Below, piece by piece: positions 17,869 through 27,171 of a stretch of DNA of 58,774 nt (its first letter is position 1; every line of letters starts with the position of its first letter). Source of the DNA: Fidelibacterota bacterium (GTDB lineage: Bacteria; Fidelibacterota; Marinisomatia; SCGC-AAA003-L08; TS1B11); assembly GCA_020354025.1 (NCBI GenBank), contig CP070638.1, positions 3,071,110 to 3,129,883 on the forward strand. The letters run 5' to 3'. Below the pieces are notes generated by a model. That model had not been told where the DNA came from. It was given only the letters and a program-made list of their open reading frames with translations, and made no database searches. The position numbers and the translations under genes are program-made.

Positions 17869-20800
17869 ATGAGATCACTCTTCCGCTTCTTCGCTGAACG
17901 CCATCTGCTAGCGTATCTCATTACCGTAATGATCATCATCTTAGGGCTAAACACTTTATTAGGGATAAAGCGCAGTATCTGGCCAGAGGCGGACTTCGGT
18001 GTTATGAGCGTGGTTACCCGCTATCCCGGCGCCTCACCGGAAGATGTGGAGCTAAACGTCACTAATAAGATCGAGCGGGAGCTGAAAACCATTATCGGCA
18101 TCGATCGAATGACATCGATCTCGATGGAAAATGTCTCGGTTGTTGAGGTGAATATCGATCCCGATGCGGATGACCAGGAGAAGATCAAAGCTGACGTTCA
18201 GGAGGCGATCGGCCGCGTTACTGACCTACCGCCGGAGGTGACCGAATCACCACAAGTAACGGAAATAACATCTTCCCGGGTCGATGCGATCGAGGTCGGA
18301 CTGACCGGAAATCTCCCCTACCGCGAACTTCGTGAGCTGGCCCGACTGTTCGAGAAAAAGCTGCTGGACGTTCCCGGTGTCGCAGAATTGGACCGATTCG
18401 GATATCGCGCCCGTGAGATCCGGGTGGAAGTCTCACCTGAAGCGATGGCGCAGTACCAGCTTCCGCTGTGGGAGATCATCGCCGCTATACAGGAACGCAA
18501 CATAAGGGCCACCACTGGCTCTTTCGAATCCTACACAACCGAACAGGACCTGGTTACACTGGCCCAGTTCCGCAGTCCGCTGGAAGTAGGCGATGTGATC
18601 GTTCGCTCCACCTTTGAAGGGGCTTTGATAAAAGTCAAAGACCTTGCCATCATCAGGGACGACTTTGAGGATGAGCGGGTCCTTTCGCGGATGAATGGAA
18701 AGCCGGCTGTCTCCTTTCTGGTTTATCCCAGCGAATACGCAGATGTGATCCGGACCTGTGATGCCATCAAGGAACTTATCTACCGAGAGAGAACGAATCT
18801 CCCGGAGGGCGTTGAGCTGCAGTACGTCAATGACGAGTCGCGTTATGTTCGGGACAGTTTCAGCGTCGTATTGACGAATGGCCTGATAGGTCTTGCCCTG
18901 ATCCTCGTTATCCTACCCATTTTCCTAAATTTCCGTACTGCCTTCTGGGTAGCGATGGGAATCCCGGTGGCTTTGCTGGGCACTATCTTCCTCCTGCCCT
19001 TGTTTGGGATTTATCTGGATACCATTGGCCTGACCGGCATGATACTGGTCATTGGTATCATAGTGGATGACGCCATCATCATCGCCGAGAACATCATCCG
19101 CCGCAGGGAGGAGGGTGATAAACCACTGGACGCGGCGGTGGAAGGAATCAGGGAGGTTTTCCGTCCTGTATTGACGACCGTACTAACAACCATTATTGTG
19201 TTCGCTCCCACTTTTTTCATCCCCGGCGTTTTCGGGAAGATGATCGTCCCGGTACCACTAGCCATCACCCTGGCCCTGTTTATATCTATGGGCGAGGTCA
19301 CTGTAGCGCTTCCGGCGCACCTGCTGCCGGGACTGCGCACCGGCGCATTGAAGTTCAGCGGCCGCATGTGGTTCCGAAGACTCAGTGATAGTTACCGGGG
19401 TGTTATTCTTCATATCCTCAAGTTCAGGTATGTATTGATTCTACTGTTCGTAATCCTGCTGACCGGTTCCTTCTGGTATGCCACCAGACACCTGAAATTC
19501 ATCCTATTTCCCACCGGGACATCCGAACACGTTTTTATCGGCTACGATCTAACTGCTGGAACACCCCTGCATGTGACCTCGGACAGGATGAAAGAGGTCG
19601 AAGCCCTGCTGTTAACCCTGCCTGAAGAGGAACTAGCCTCCTTCACAACCAGGATTGGCTTCAATCCGTTCATCAACGCCGAAAACGAAAACTATGCCTC
19701 CATTTCACTGAACCTCACACCCTACACCGAAAGGTCTCGAACGACCGATGAGATTGTGGCGGATCTACGAAGAAAGACTGATCGGCTACAAGGTGATGGG
19801 AGAATAATCTACACCATTGTGGGCACATCGCCTCCCGTGGGCATGCCTATCAGCCTACGCGTCGCCGGCTCTGACGATTCTTTGAGAACCCGGCTGGCCG
19901 ATTCAGTAGAAGTCTTTCTGGGAAGTATTGGAGGTATAAAAGATATCACCCGGGATGACAAAGGCGGCAAGAACCAGACTGAAATTAAGATCAACTACGA
20001 TCGGCTTTCGCAGCTAGGACTAACCGTGGCCGATTTAGCCCGGAATGTTCGCATCGCTTACGATGGCGAGGTGGTTACCAGTATCCGCTACGGCGATGAA
20101 GACGTTGCATTCAAGGTGATGATTCAGGAGCAGGCTCGCAGGCAGCTGAGCGATCTGCGCGGACTCCTCATTCCAAACCGTGAGGGGCGCCTGATTCCGC
20201 TCCGGGAAGTGGCCTGGCTGGCGACCGGTCCCGGCCCGTCTGATTTTCGCCATTTCGATGGAGAACGGGCGATAACCATTGAGGCTGACCTCGATCGGGA
20301 CGTTACAACGCCGCTGGAAGTGACCGATATGGTTTTCGAGCACTTCAACGTAGAGCGGGACTGGCCGGGGATGCGCCTGGCCCTCGGAGGTGAATTGTTC
20401 GCCACCGAGGAATCTATGGCGGGTATCAGCCGCTCGTTCATCATAGCCGTTATCGGGATCTACTTCCTGCTGGTCCTGCTATTCAACTCGCTGACTCAGC
20501 CATTGCTGGTGATGCTGGCTATTCCATTCGGTATAATGGGAGTCATCATCGCCTTTGCATTACACGGTGAGCCGTTCAGCTTCATGGCGTTGATGGGTAT
20601 CATCGGCCTGTGCGGCGTGGTAATCAACGATTCGCTGGTCCTGGTCAACCATATAAATGACCTGCGGTTCCGGCGACCAGATGGGACGACCTTGGATATC
20701 GTAGCGGAAGGGACCGCCAATCGTCTGAGGGCTATCATCTTGACAACCCTTACAACGGTGGTCGCCCTCCTGCCACTGGCATATGGACTGGGTGGGACCG

Positions 20801-20940
20801 CCCCATTCGTGGCGCCCATCGCATTGGCGCTTGGGTGGGGGCTAGTATTCGCTACACCGATTACCTTAGTGCTGGTGCCCTGTCTGTATATGACCGGGCT
20901 GGATATACATCGACTACTTGGCGCAAGAAAGCCCCAGTAA
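17869..20940 (+). CDS. RND-family efflux pump inner-membrane subunit, second of two
   Basis: The protein has 1023 residues and is clearly paralogous to the preceding gene: both begin with RFFAERHLLA, share the SPEDVEL segment, and align along the whole length. Asp400-Asp401 (VDDAII) and Asn920 (GVVINDS) match the relay positions of its partner. The pair could assemble as a heterotrimer like MdtB/MdtC or as two separate pumps; sequence alone does not decide. GGAGAG precedes the ATG. No clear terminator is seen directly after the stop. Confidence 0.93.
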   Translation: MRSLFRFFAERHLLAYLITVMIIILGLNTLLGIKRSIWPEADFGVMSVVTRYPGASPEDVELNVTNKIERELKTIIGIDRMTSISMENVSVVEVNIDPDADDQEKIKADVQEAIGRVTDLPPEVTESPQVTEITSSRVDAIEVGLTGNLPYRELRELARLFEKKLLDVPGVAELDRFGYRAREIRVEVSPEAMAQYQLPLWEIIAAIQERNIRATTGSFESYTTEQDLVTLAQFRSPLEVGDVIVRSTFEGALIKVKDLAIIRDDFEDERVLSRMNGKPAVSFLVYPSEYADVIRTCDAIKELIYRERTNLPEGVELQYVNDESRYVRDSFSVVLTNGLIGLALILVILPIFLNFRTAFWVAMGIPVALLGTIFLLPLFGIYLDTIGLTGMILVIGIIVDDAIIIAENIIRRREEGDKPLDAAVEGIREVFRPVLTTVLTTIIVFAPTFFIPGVFGKMIVPVPLAITLALFISMGEVTVALPAHLLPGLRTGALKFSGRMWFRRLSDSYRGVILHILKFRYVLILLFVILLTGSFWYATRHLKFILFPTGTSEHVFIGYDLTAGTPLHVTSDRMKEVEALLLTLPEEELASFTTRIGFNPFINAENENYASISLNLTPYTERSRTTDEIVADLRRKTDRLQGDGRIIYTIVGTSPPVGMPISLRVAGSDDSLRTRLADSVEVFLGSIGGIKDITRDDKGGKNQTEIKINYDRLSQLGLTVADLARNVRIAYDGEVVTSIRYGDEDVAFKVMIQEQARRQLSDLRGLLIPNREGRLIPLREVAWLATGPGPSDFRHFDGERAITIEADLDRDVTTPLEVTDMVFEHFNVERDWPGMRLALGGELFATEESMAGISRSFIIAVIGIYFLLVLLFNSLTQPLLVMLAIPFGIMGVIIAFALHGEPFSFMALMGIIGLCGVVINDSLVLVNHINDLRFRRPDGTTLDIVAEGTANRLRAIILTTLTTVVALLPLAYGLGGTAPFVAPIALALGWGLVFATPITLVLVPCLYMTGLDIHRLLGARKPQ

Positions 20941-21466
20941 TTAAACGAATGAGATAATTGCCTAGCTATTATTAAAGGAAGTATATACCATGTGGGTAAT
21001 GCATCCATAAAATATTGCATTGCTATATATGGAGAACACGATATAGCATTCTCGTGAGCGGGCGCGCTCGGACGGCTACATAATTGCACACCCCCCGCCC
21101 ACCCTGTACGCAATCCAATTCTGAACCTAATGCTTTTTAAAGTTTTGCCCGCCCGAGATTGGCAACACAAAGAGATCGGTAAAGGGGCGAAGCGCATGCA
21201 AAGTCCCGGTGACTGAGCTGGCACTAAGGAACCTTGCAGCCAAAAAGAAGTCTAAATAGTAAGGACCCAAACCTGAGTGTTTTATATGAGTTCGTTGGGC
21301 GGAGAAGATGGAAATCATTCGAGCCGTCAACACGCACTAAATTTTCAATTATGTCTGGCTTTCATTTATATTTATTCATAAGGTCTACTTCGGAGCCGGA
21401 TATTATTATGCAGCAGGTCCATCCGGAATTATTATTTAGAATTATCATTTACAGTTAGTGGAGCTA
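20941..21466. other. Intergenic region between RND2 and the HD-GYP gene
   Basis: About 525 bases without a convincing gene. It holds a short ATG-led reading frame after AAAGGA (20991) that stops after six codons, and a small GAGCG/CGCTC hairpin near 21056-21069. I see no defined promoter or terminator. Confidence 0.5.
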
Positions 21467-23563
21467 ATGCTCAAAAGAGTAAAAGTAAAAGACTTAAAGG
21501 TGGGGATGTACGTTGACCTGAGTGGATCCTGGCTCCGACATTCCTTCTTAAAGCAAAAATTCAAGATCACCTCCCAAAAACAAATTGAGAAAATCATCGC
21601 TGACGGTATCAAGGAAGTCAAAGTTGATATTTCGAAAAGCGATGTCATCGGTGAATCTTCTCCTACTAAAGAAGTTGAAGAGGGAAGAGATCAGATCTCT
21701 AGTCCGGCAAAGCCGGAGACCCCAGCATCTGTACAAAAGGCTGGTGAAACCGATGCGGCCATCCCGGAAGACATTGATGCGGAGGAGAAAGAACCTGCCC
21801 CGGACATAGTTGCCATTGAGGAAGAGGAATCTGTTCCAGAAGTCCCTCCAGGAGATACGGTGACTATGGATGAAGAGGACGCAGAGGGGGAACCAAGTCC
21901 AGAAATCGTTGCCCTCGATGAAGAGGAATCCAGCCCAGAAGTCCCGCCTGACGATACAATGAGTATTGAAGAGGAGGGTACAGAGAGGGAGTCAAGCCTG
22001 GATGCAGATACAATCGAGGAAGAGGAATCCGATCCCGAGAGTCCCATAATAGATACGATTAAAATTGAAAGCGAGGAATCCGGTCCGGAAGGTCCCGTAA
22101 TAGATACCATTAACATTGAAAGCAAGGAAACCGGTCCGGAAGGCCCCGTTATCGATACCATTATAATTGAAAGCAAGGAAACCGGTCCGGAGGGCCCCGT
22201 TATCGATACCGTGACGATCGAAGGCAAGGATATGGAGTGGGAACCAGGTCCGGACACTGTTACCGTCGAGGAGAAGGAATCCGGGCCCGAGGGTCCCGGA
22301 ATAGATACCGTGAAGGCTAAAGGTAAAGATGTGGAGTGGGAACCAGGTCCGGACACCGTCACCGTTGAGGAGAAGGAATCCGGGCCCGAGGGTCCCGGAA
22401 TAGATACCGTGAAGGTTAAAGGTAAAGATGTGGAGTGGGAACAAGGTCCGGATATCGTTGCCGCCAAGGAGAAAGAATCCGGATCCGAGGGTCCCGGAAT
22501 AGGTACCGTGAAGGTTAAAGGTAAAGATGTGGAGTGGGGACCAGGTCCGGATATCGTTGCCGCCGAGGAGAACGAATCCGGACCCGAGGGTCCCGTAATA
22601 GATACCGTGAAGGTTGAAGGCAAAGATGTTGAGTGGAAGCCTGGTCCGGATGTGGTGACCGTCAAGGAGAAAGAATCCGGTCCTGATGGTCCCGTAATAG
22701 ATACTGTGAAAATTGAGCCCGGTAGTACGGAGAGCGGATCCGGGATCGCTGATGTCGGGGTAGAGTCGAAAGAGCCCGATGTAGTAGAGGCCTCACCAGC
22801 TAAGGATCTCAACCCGTTGGCCTCACTTACAGTTGATCTACGCAAAATTATTAAGGACGCTGATGCATCACCCTCGGTGAGAGCAAACGCTTTCTACTCG
22901 ATTGCCAAAAAGATGATGAACCAGACCTTAGCTCATCCCAACGCCGATAATATAATCCATGCGAAGGAAATTGTCGGTGACATTGCTGAGGTCATCCTGG
23001 ACGATGATAGCACTGCAAATTGTTTCACCCAGATCGTTTCCCACAATCCCACCTGCTATATCCATTCCGTGAACGTAGGAGTACTCGGTCTCCTGTTGGC
23101 AAAAGCCGAATTTAATAACTCCCCGGATCATGATTGGCGTGAACTGGGCGTGGGTTTCTTTCTCCATGATCTGGGGTGGTGCAAACTCCCTACTTCCCTT
23201 TTTAATAAGTCCAAGCGATTGACTAAGAAAGAGTGGGAAATGATACGGATGCATCCATTTCATGGTGAAAAGATCCTATACGATGCGAACCAGCTGACCG
23301 AAGAGTGCGCTAATATCATCCTTCAGCATCACGAACGGGACGACGGCAGCGGTTTTCCTTTCGGATTGAGCGGTCCCCGGATCCATGTCTATGCGAGGAT
23401 TTGCAGCATTGCTGATATCTTTGATACCACGATCTCAAGGCAGGCTCGCCACCTGCACAAGCCAAAGAAGCCTACATTCAAAGCTCTCCAGGCTATGAAA
23501 GAGGAAATGATGGGAGAATTCAGCCAAGAATTGTTCCGTAAGTTCGTTCATTTATTCGAATAG
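21467..23563 (+). CDS. HD-GYP-type phosphohydrolase with long repetitive acidic linker
   Basis: The protein has 698 residues from the ATG at 21467, chosen because GGAG (21460-21463) is correctly placed; a GTG at 21458 overlaps that site. Residues 1-60 match the DUF3391-like N-terminus of HD-GYP proteins (VKVKDLKVGMYVDL). Residues about 105-415 are a Glu/Pro/Gly-rich tandem repeat. The C-terminus has the HD pair His567-Asp568 (HDLG) and the HHExxDGxG signature at 621-630, with FP in place of the usual YP. The known reaction is c-di-GMP hydrolysis, but changes around the motif (HDLGWCK rather than HDIGK) make activity uncertain. No signal peptide or membrane helix is seen. Confidence 0.88.
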   Translation: MLKRVKVKDLKVGMYVDLSGSWLRHSFLKQKFKITSQKQIEKIIADGIKEVKVDISKSDVIGESSPTKEVEEGRDQISSPAKPETPASVQKAGETDAAIPEDIDAEEKEPAPDIVAIEEEESVPEVPPGDTVTMDEEDAEGEPSPEIVALDEEESSPEVPPDDTMSIEEEGTERESSLDADTIEEEESDPESPIIDTIKIESEESGPEGPVIDTINIESKETGPEGPVIDTIIIESKETGPEGPVIDTVTIEGKDMEWEPGPDTVTVEEKESGPEGPGIDTVKAKGKDVEWEPGPDTVTVEEKESGPEGPGIDTVKVKGKDVEWEQGPDIVAAKEKESGSEGPGIGTVKVKGKDVEWGPGPDIVAAEENESGPEGPVIDTVKVEGKDVEWKPGPDVVTVKEKESGPDGPVIDTVKIEPGSTESGSGIADVGVESKEPDVVEASPAKDLNPLASLTVDLRKIIKDADASPSVRANAFYSIAKKMMNQTLAHPNADNIIHAKEIVGDIAEVILDDDSTANCFTQIVSHNPTCYIHSVNVGVLGLLLAKAEFNNSPDHDWRELGVGFFLHDLGWCKLPTSLFNKSKRLTKKEWEMIRMHPFHGEKILYDANQLTEECANIILQHHERDDGSGFPFGLSGPRIHVYARICSIADIFDTTISRQARHLHKPKKPTFKALQAMKEEMMGEFSQELFRKFVHLFE
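21785..22715 (+). repeat. Intragenic minisatellite: 99-bp units with interspersed 51-bp half units
   Basis: The linker of the HD-GYP gene is built from 33-residue units. Five well-conserved copies (about 22219-22710) carry EWxxGPD, then SGPEGP and DTVK. An example of the 99-bp period is the AAGGAATCCGGGCCCGAGGG block at 22273 and again at 22372. Before them come three 17-residue (51-bp) half units of the type ESKETGPEGPVIDTI, and before those two degenerate 33-residue units. Every copy keeps the reading frame. Confidence 0.9.
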
Positions 23564-23782
23564 CGTTCGTTGAATATTATGCTGGAGTTCACCTGCTTGC
23601 CCACCTTGAAAGGCCTGCTCTGTGATAAGTCATATGTCCTCAGCGTCATAGAATCTGCTAATCCCATGAATTGAGCTATAGGGAAAAGCAAGTGGTGGTA
23701 AATATTCTTTCGCAGAGTATAATAAAATGGCGTGGCCTTATTATCCTGTTTCTTTTGCCCACGGGGCGTAAGCCACAACTGC

Positions 23783-23806
23783 ACTGGCGCAAGATCAAGC
23801 GCCAGT
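23783..23806. other. Hairpin upstream of the nitrilase gene
   Basis: ACTGGCGC and GCGCCAGT form a perfect 8-bp stem with an 8-base loop, 54 bases before the nitrilase start. No T-run follows on the plus strand. It could be a weak terminator for the HD-GYP transcript or part of a leader RNA. Confidence 0.35.
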
Positions 23807-23860
23807 TGTAGACCTGGAATTAACAACTATTTCCTCTAACAATACCATTGGAGGTTCGTC

Positions 23861-24907
23861 ATGAAGGATAAAAAAGACCTTACCCGCAGGGATTTCTTAA
23901 AAAGATCGGCTACCGTAGGCTTGGGTATCGCAGGAACATCAGGATTGGCTGTGGCTTCCCATGGAAAGACGAAGCCAATCGCGAGAAGCGACCGACTGCC
24001 TAGGGAGGTTTGGATCGCCAGTGTATCACTGGAAGGGCTCGAAGCAAGAACACCAGAGGAAATGATCGATAGAATATTGATAAGAATGGAGAAAACTGCT
24101 GCATATCAACCCGATATTATCTGCCTGCCGGAAATAGTCCCATTTATGAAACTCTCGAAAAGACCCCCTTTGTCAGAGTGCGCTGAAGTTCCCCCCGGTC
24201 CCATAACTACACGGTTTACAGATTATGCAAAAAAGCACCATTGTTACGTTGTCTGTCCTACCTACACAAAGGAAAGGGACCGCTTTTATAATTCAGCAGT
24301 GATTATCAATCGGGACGGCATCGTGATGGGAGAATCACGCAAAATTCGCCCAACGGTAACGGAAATGGAGCGCGGTATAATTCCCGGACCCCTGAAACCC
24401 CCGGTCTTCAAGACCGATTTTGGCAGAATTGGCGTTCAGATATGCTTCGATGTGAACTGGCGTGGAGGGTGGCAATATCTCCAACAATCGGGGGCTGAGA
24501 TCATCTTCTGGCCTTCCGCGTTCGGTGGGGGTAGAATGCTGAATGCCTATGCTTGGATAAATCAGTGCTATATAGTTACAAGCACAAGGCCTGACCCAAC
24601 CCGAATTATTGACATTACCGGCGATGACCTGGCCACGAGTGGCCGTTTCAAACATTGGGTATGCACATCCATTAACCTGGAAAAGGCGTTTATTCACCTA
24701 TGGCCATACGTACAATCGTTCAATGCGTTACGGGCAAAATATGGACGGCAGTTAGATGTGACTGTATATGGACATGAGGAATGGGCGACGATTGAGAGCC
24801 TCTTGCCTGATCTCAGGGTATCCGATGTCTTGCAGGAATTCGGGATCGCCACCCACAAAGAACACATCAGCCAAGCCCAGAAAATGCAGGAAAAATACTA
24901 CGAATAG
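23861..24907 (+). CDS. Tat-exported carbon-nitrogen hydrolase (nitrilase superfamily)
   Basis: The protein has 348 residues. The N-terminal Tat signal contains TRRDFLKR (residues 8-15) followed by a hydrophobic stretch to about residue 33. The nitrilase-superfamily triad is visible: Glu91 (LPEIV), Lys161 (SRKIRP) and Cys195 (QICFDVNW). These enzymes hydrolyse amides, carbamoyl groups or nitriles through the cysteine. The C-terminal extension after about residue 300 is not conserved in the family as I know it. Most family members are cytoplasmic, so export to the periplasm is notable. It sits alone, convergent with the DUF4091 gene. GGAGG precedes the ATG. The substrate is unknown. Confidence 0.9.
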   Translation: MKDKKDLTRRDFLKRSATVGLGIAGTSGLAVASHGKTKPIARSDRLPREVWIASVSLEGLEARTPEEMIDRILIRMEKTAAYQPDIICLPEIVPFMKLSKRPPLSECAEVPPGPITTRFTDYAKKHHCYVVCPTYTKERDRFYNSAVIINRDGIVMGESRKIRPTVTEMERGIIPGPLKPPVFKTDFGRIGVQICFDVNWRGGWQYLQQSGAEIIFWPSAFGGGRMLNAYAWINQCYIVTSTRPDPTRIIDITGDDLATSGRFKHWVCTSINLEKAFIHLWPYVQSFNALRAKYGRQLDVTVYGHEEWATIESLLPDLRVSDVLQEFGIATHKEHISQAQKMQEKYYE

Positions 24908-25075
24908 CTCTTATGCCCGTACCGGAGTGCTGATAAGCGTGGAAGGACCTATATCACCCTCGTCGACATATATAGAACTACCTAGATCATCACATTCCTA
25001 ACAGGTTTGGCTGGGGAGTCTTTCTTCGATGTGGTGTGTACCTCCCACGATCCTCCCCCCGTGTCTATTGTACTA

Positions 25076-26800
25076 TCACTGATCCCTGCCAAACTCTCTG
25101 AGCACCTCGTTCACCATGGTCCGGGCTTCTCCAACATAGGGATAATGGTGGCAGTCATCCAGGGTTGTCGCAACTGATACGGCCGAATCCAGCCTCTTGA
25201 GCAGGTCTTCCCGTCCGGCTTTTTCCGCCAGTTCCTGTGCAATGCCTAAGGCCTCATAATCCTGAATACCTTGGCGGAACAGTTCCCAGCGCATACCGTC
25301 CAAAGGACCCTCTTCGCCAGGATAGACAAAGTACATATCGCCGGAGTGCCACTTATAATTAGGTTGGGTCCACACATCTTCGGGGAAGGCACTTACTGCC
25401 CAGCGCAGGTAGCCGCTCAGGTTATGCTTCCAGGCCAGCCAGGGCAGGAGGCGTGCCTCCCGCAACTGGGAAAACAGGAAGACATTCGGGTAGTAGGGTT
25501 CGCAAGCCGTGTAGAAGCTGATGTAGCGATCTTCGGCACGCATCTTCCCGATCAACGGGGTGTAGGAGGCTAAAACCTCCTCATCAAACAAATCGTCGAT
25601 ATGCAGGATGACCTCATCGGACCATTTGCGCTCATCACCGGGATACCCTCCGGCTATGGATACCTTGAAGTCCGGCGCTTCATCTATGAGAAAGTCATAG
25701 ATGACCCGCATTTCATCCTTCGGTTTTTCGTCGAAGGCGAGGTATGTCCTGTCAAACCACCCCTTCTCGATCAGGTGCGCTTTGAACACTGGCAGAAAAG
25801 CCGACCAGATCTCGCGCCAGGGAGCGTCGCCCAAGGTGCTGATCACGGTCCGGTAGTGACCACTTTCGGTGTCAAAATACCGGATATCGGCCTTGGTAGT
25901 GATCCAGGGACCTTTCACCATTGAGAAACAATCGATTTTCTCATCCATGGCAGCCGCTATCATCAATTCCACGTATCGATCGAATATAGAGAAATCCCAT
26001 GAGAACTGGTCTGCCCCGCCCAGTTCATATGCACCAGGGTAGTTCCACTCTACCATAGTATGATAGGGGTAGCCGGTCTGACTATCCCAGGGGTCATAGA
26101 CGATGCTGGCGGTAATCACGTCCATGCCATGAGCAACAAAGTTATGCGCATAGTCTTCCAGGAAGGCCCAGTGCTCATCACTCCATACCTCCACCTGATG
26201 AGCCCGGGCGACGCCGCTAGGATCCTGCCAGATATTGAGGTAAAAGCTCCAGTCAGAGGGGTCAGACAGCATACCGGGCAGTACTTCCAGCTGAAGATCG
26301 AATACTTCCTGCTGGCCGGGAGCCGATAATCGCAATTCCCCCCGGTATTGATCAGGCGCAGTCTCCGTGGGTACTTTAATAGTAAGCCATACAGATTGCG
26401 CAATATTAGCTGGAACGTCTAGGGCATCAACTTCCATCAAAGGATCGGCGGTGAGGGTCATAGTCTCATCCACCGGCAGGTATGCGCCATAACGCACCCG
26501 TCCCGCCGGGATGGTACCTCCTGCCGAACCGGTGAGATCGGATAGCTGCCCCGACAGCCCTTTGATATCTGATTTGCCCCTAACGATTACCTGGGCTGAA
26601 AGGACTTCGTTGGCCAAACCCTCCAGCACAATAACTCTATTATCAGGATCGCGGCTGAACGTGCCAGGAAAAGCCCGCAGTTCAATATCCATCTGCCAAG
26701 CCTGAAATAGATCCTTGCCACCATTCAAGAACGATCGATTCCCCTGACAGCCTACGAGAAAGATCAACACGATATAGATGAGATTTTGGAGCTTTGCCAT
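25076..26800 (-). CDS. DUF4091 glycoside-hydrolase-like lipoprotein
   Basis: The protein has 574 residues from the ATG at 26800; an adjacent ATG at 26803 is possible. GGAGGA lies just upstream, whereas the longer open frame to 26896 lacks a signal. The N-terminus is a lipoprotein signal (FLVGC). A beta-sandwich-like region follows to about residue 180, then a TIM-barrel-like part. The C-terminal DUF4091 hallmark is seen in GYLRWAVSAF, a WHSGDMYFVYPG segment and a RWELFRQGIQDYE helix. The family is associated with glycan-degrading loci in Bacteroidetes and candidate phyla, and its chemistry is poorly characterised. It lies next to GH9 and GH38-like genes on the same strand, consistent with joint glycan breakdown. 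Confidence 0.88.
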   Translation of the reverse strand: MAKLQNLIYIVLIFLVGCQGNRSFLNGGKDLFQAWQMDIELRAFPGTFSRDPDNRVIVLEGLANEVLSAQVIVRGKSDIKGLSGQLSDLTGSAGGTIPAGRVRYGAYLPVDETMTLTADPLMEVDALDVPANIAQSVWLTIKVPTETAPDQYRGELRLSAPGQQEVFDLQLEVLPGMLSDPSDWSFYLNIWQDPSGVARAHQVEVWSDEHWAFLEDYAHNFVAHGMDVITASIVYDPWDSQTGYPYHTMVEWNYPGAYELGGADQFSWDFSIFDRYVELMIAAAMDEKIDCFSMVKGPWITTKADIRYFDTESGHYRTVISTLGDAPWREIWSAFLPVFKAHLIEKGWFDRTYLAFDEKPKDEMRVIYDFLIDEAPDFKVSIAGGYPGDERKWSDEVILHIDDLFDEEVLASYTPLIGKMRAEDRYISFYTACEPYYPNVFLFSQLREARLLPWLAWKHNLSGYLRWAVSAFPEDVWTQPNYKWHSGDMYFVYPGEEGPLDGMRWELFRQGIQDYEALGIAQELAEKAGREDLLKRLDSAVSVATTLDDCHHYPYVGEARTMVNEVLREFGRDQ

Positions 26801-27171
26801 CATATCCTCCGTAAATAGCCAAGCTAAATGTTCCGTGGTCCTCTCACAAGATTGATCCAACTGAAGTTTAAACATAGACCCGATATGCAAGCGCATATTT
26901 CAGTACGACCCAGGGGATATCGAAGAGGACTGATTCAACATAGGGGTATCCCACCATCCTCAACAGCCAGCCATTTAGTCAAAACAGTTGGCGATACCGA
27001 TGATAACGGGGTTCCCCGGGTTCAGCCGGATTCAGTCCCGCGGGAAATAATAAAACCCCGGCTGAATGCCGAGGCTTTGTGCTTTTTCTGGTGATCTTCT
27101 TCCAACTTCAGCAGCAACCCCGTATTCTGCGGGACAGAGGCATCTGATGGACTGGCTGCTGAGTAGCCGGC
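26801..27171. other. Intergenic region between GH9 and DUF4091 genes
   Basis: About 370 bases. It contains the intrinsic terminator of the GH9 gene (27052-27078) and the ribosome-binding site of the DUF4091 gene (26805-26810). No other gene is evident. Confidence 0.6.
27052..27078 (-). terminator. Intrinsic terminator of the GH9 gene
   Basis: On the minus strand a GC-rich stem (CCTCGGC with GCCGGGG, 5-base ATTCA loop, one T-G pair) is flanked by AAAG and followed by TTTTATTATTT. It lies about 95 bases after the GH9 stop. This is a canonical Rho-independent terminator. The flanking A-tract makes it potentially bidirectional. Confidence 0.75.

Noticed and set aside
14620-20940. The two RND genes as one recently duplicated gene or an assembly artefact
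   Set aside because: The proteins diverge along their length and the spacers differ, so they are old paralogues rather than a sequence duplication error.
21213-21232. TGGCAC followed by TTGC, resembling a sigma-54 promoter before the HD-GYP gene
   Set aside because: The gap between the two boxes is 9 bases rather than 5, which sigma-54 does not tolerate.
21691-22845. A 384-codon minus-strand frame rich in SGP and TVS repeats opposite the HD-GYP linker
   Set aside because: Its periodicity is the reverse complement of the coding repeat. The plus frame continues into conserved domains on both sides, so the plus strand is the gene.
23548-23826. A 92-codon minus-strand frame between HD-GYP and nitrilase genes
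   Set aside because: It has no ribosome-binding site, overlaps the end of the HD-GYP gene and its product has no recognisable features.
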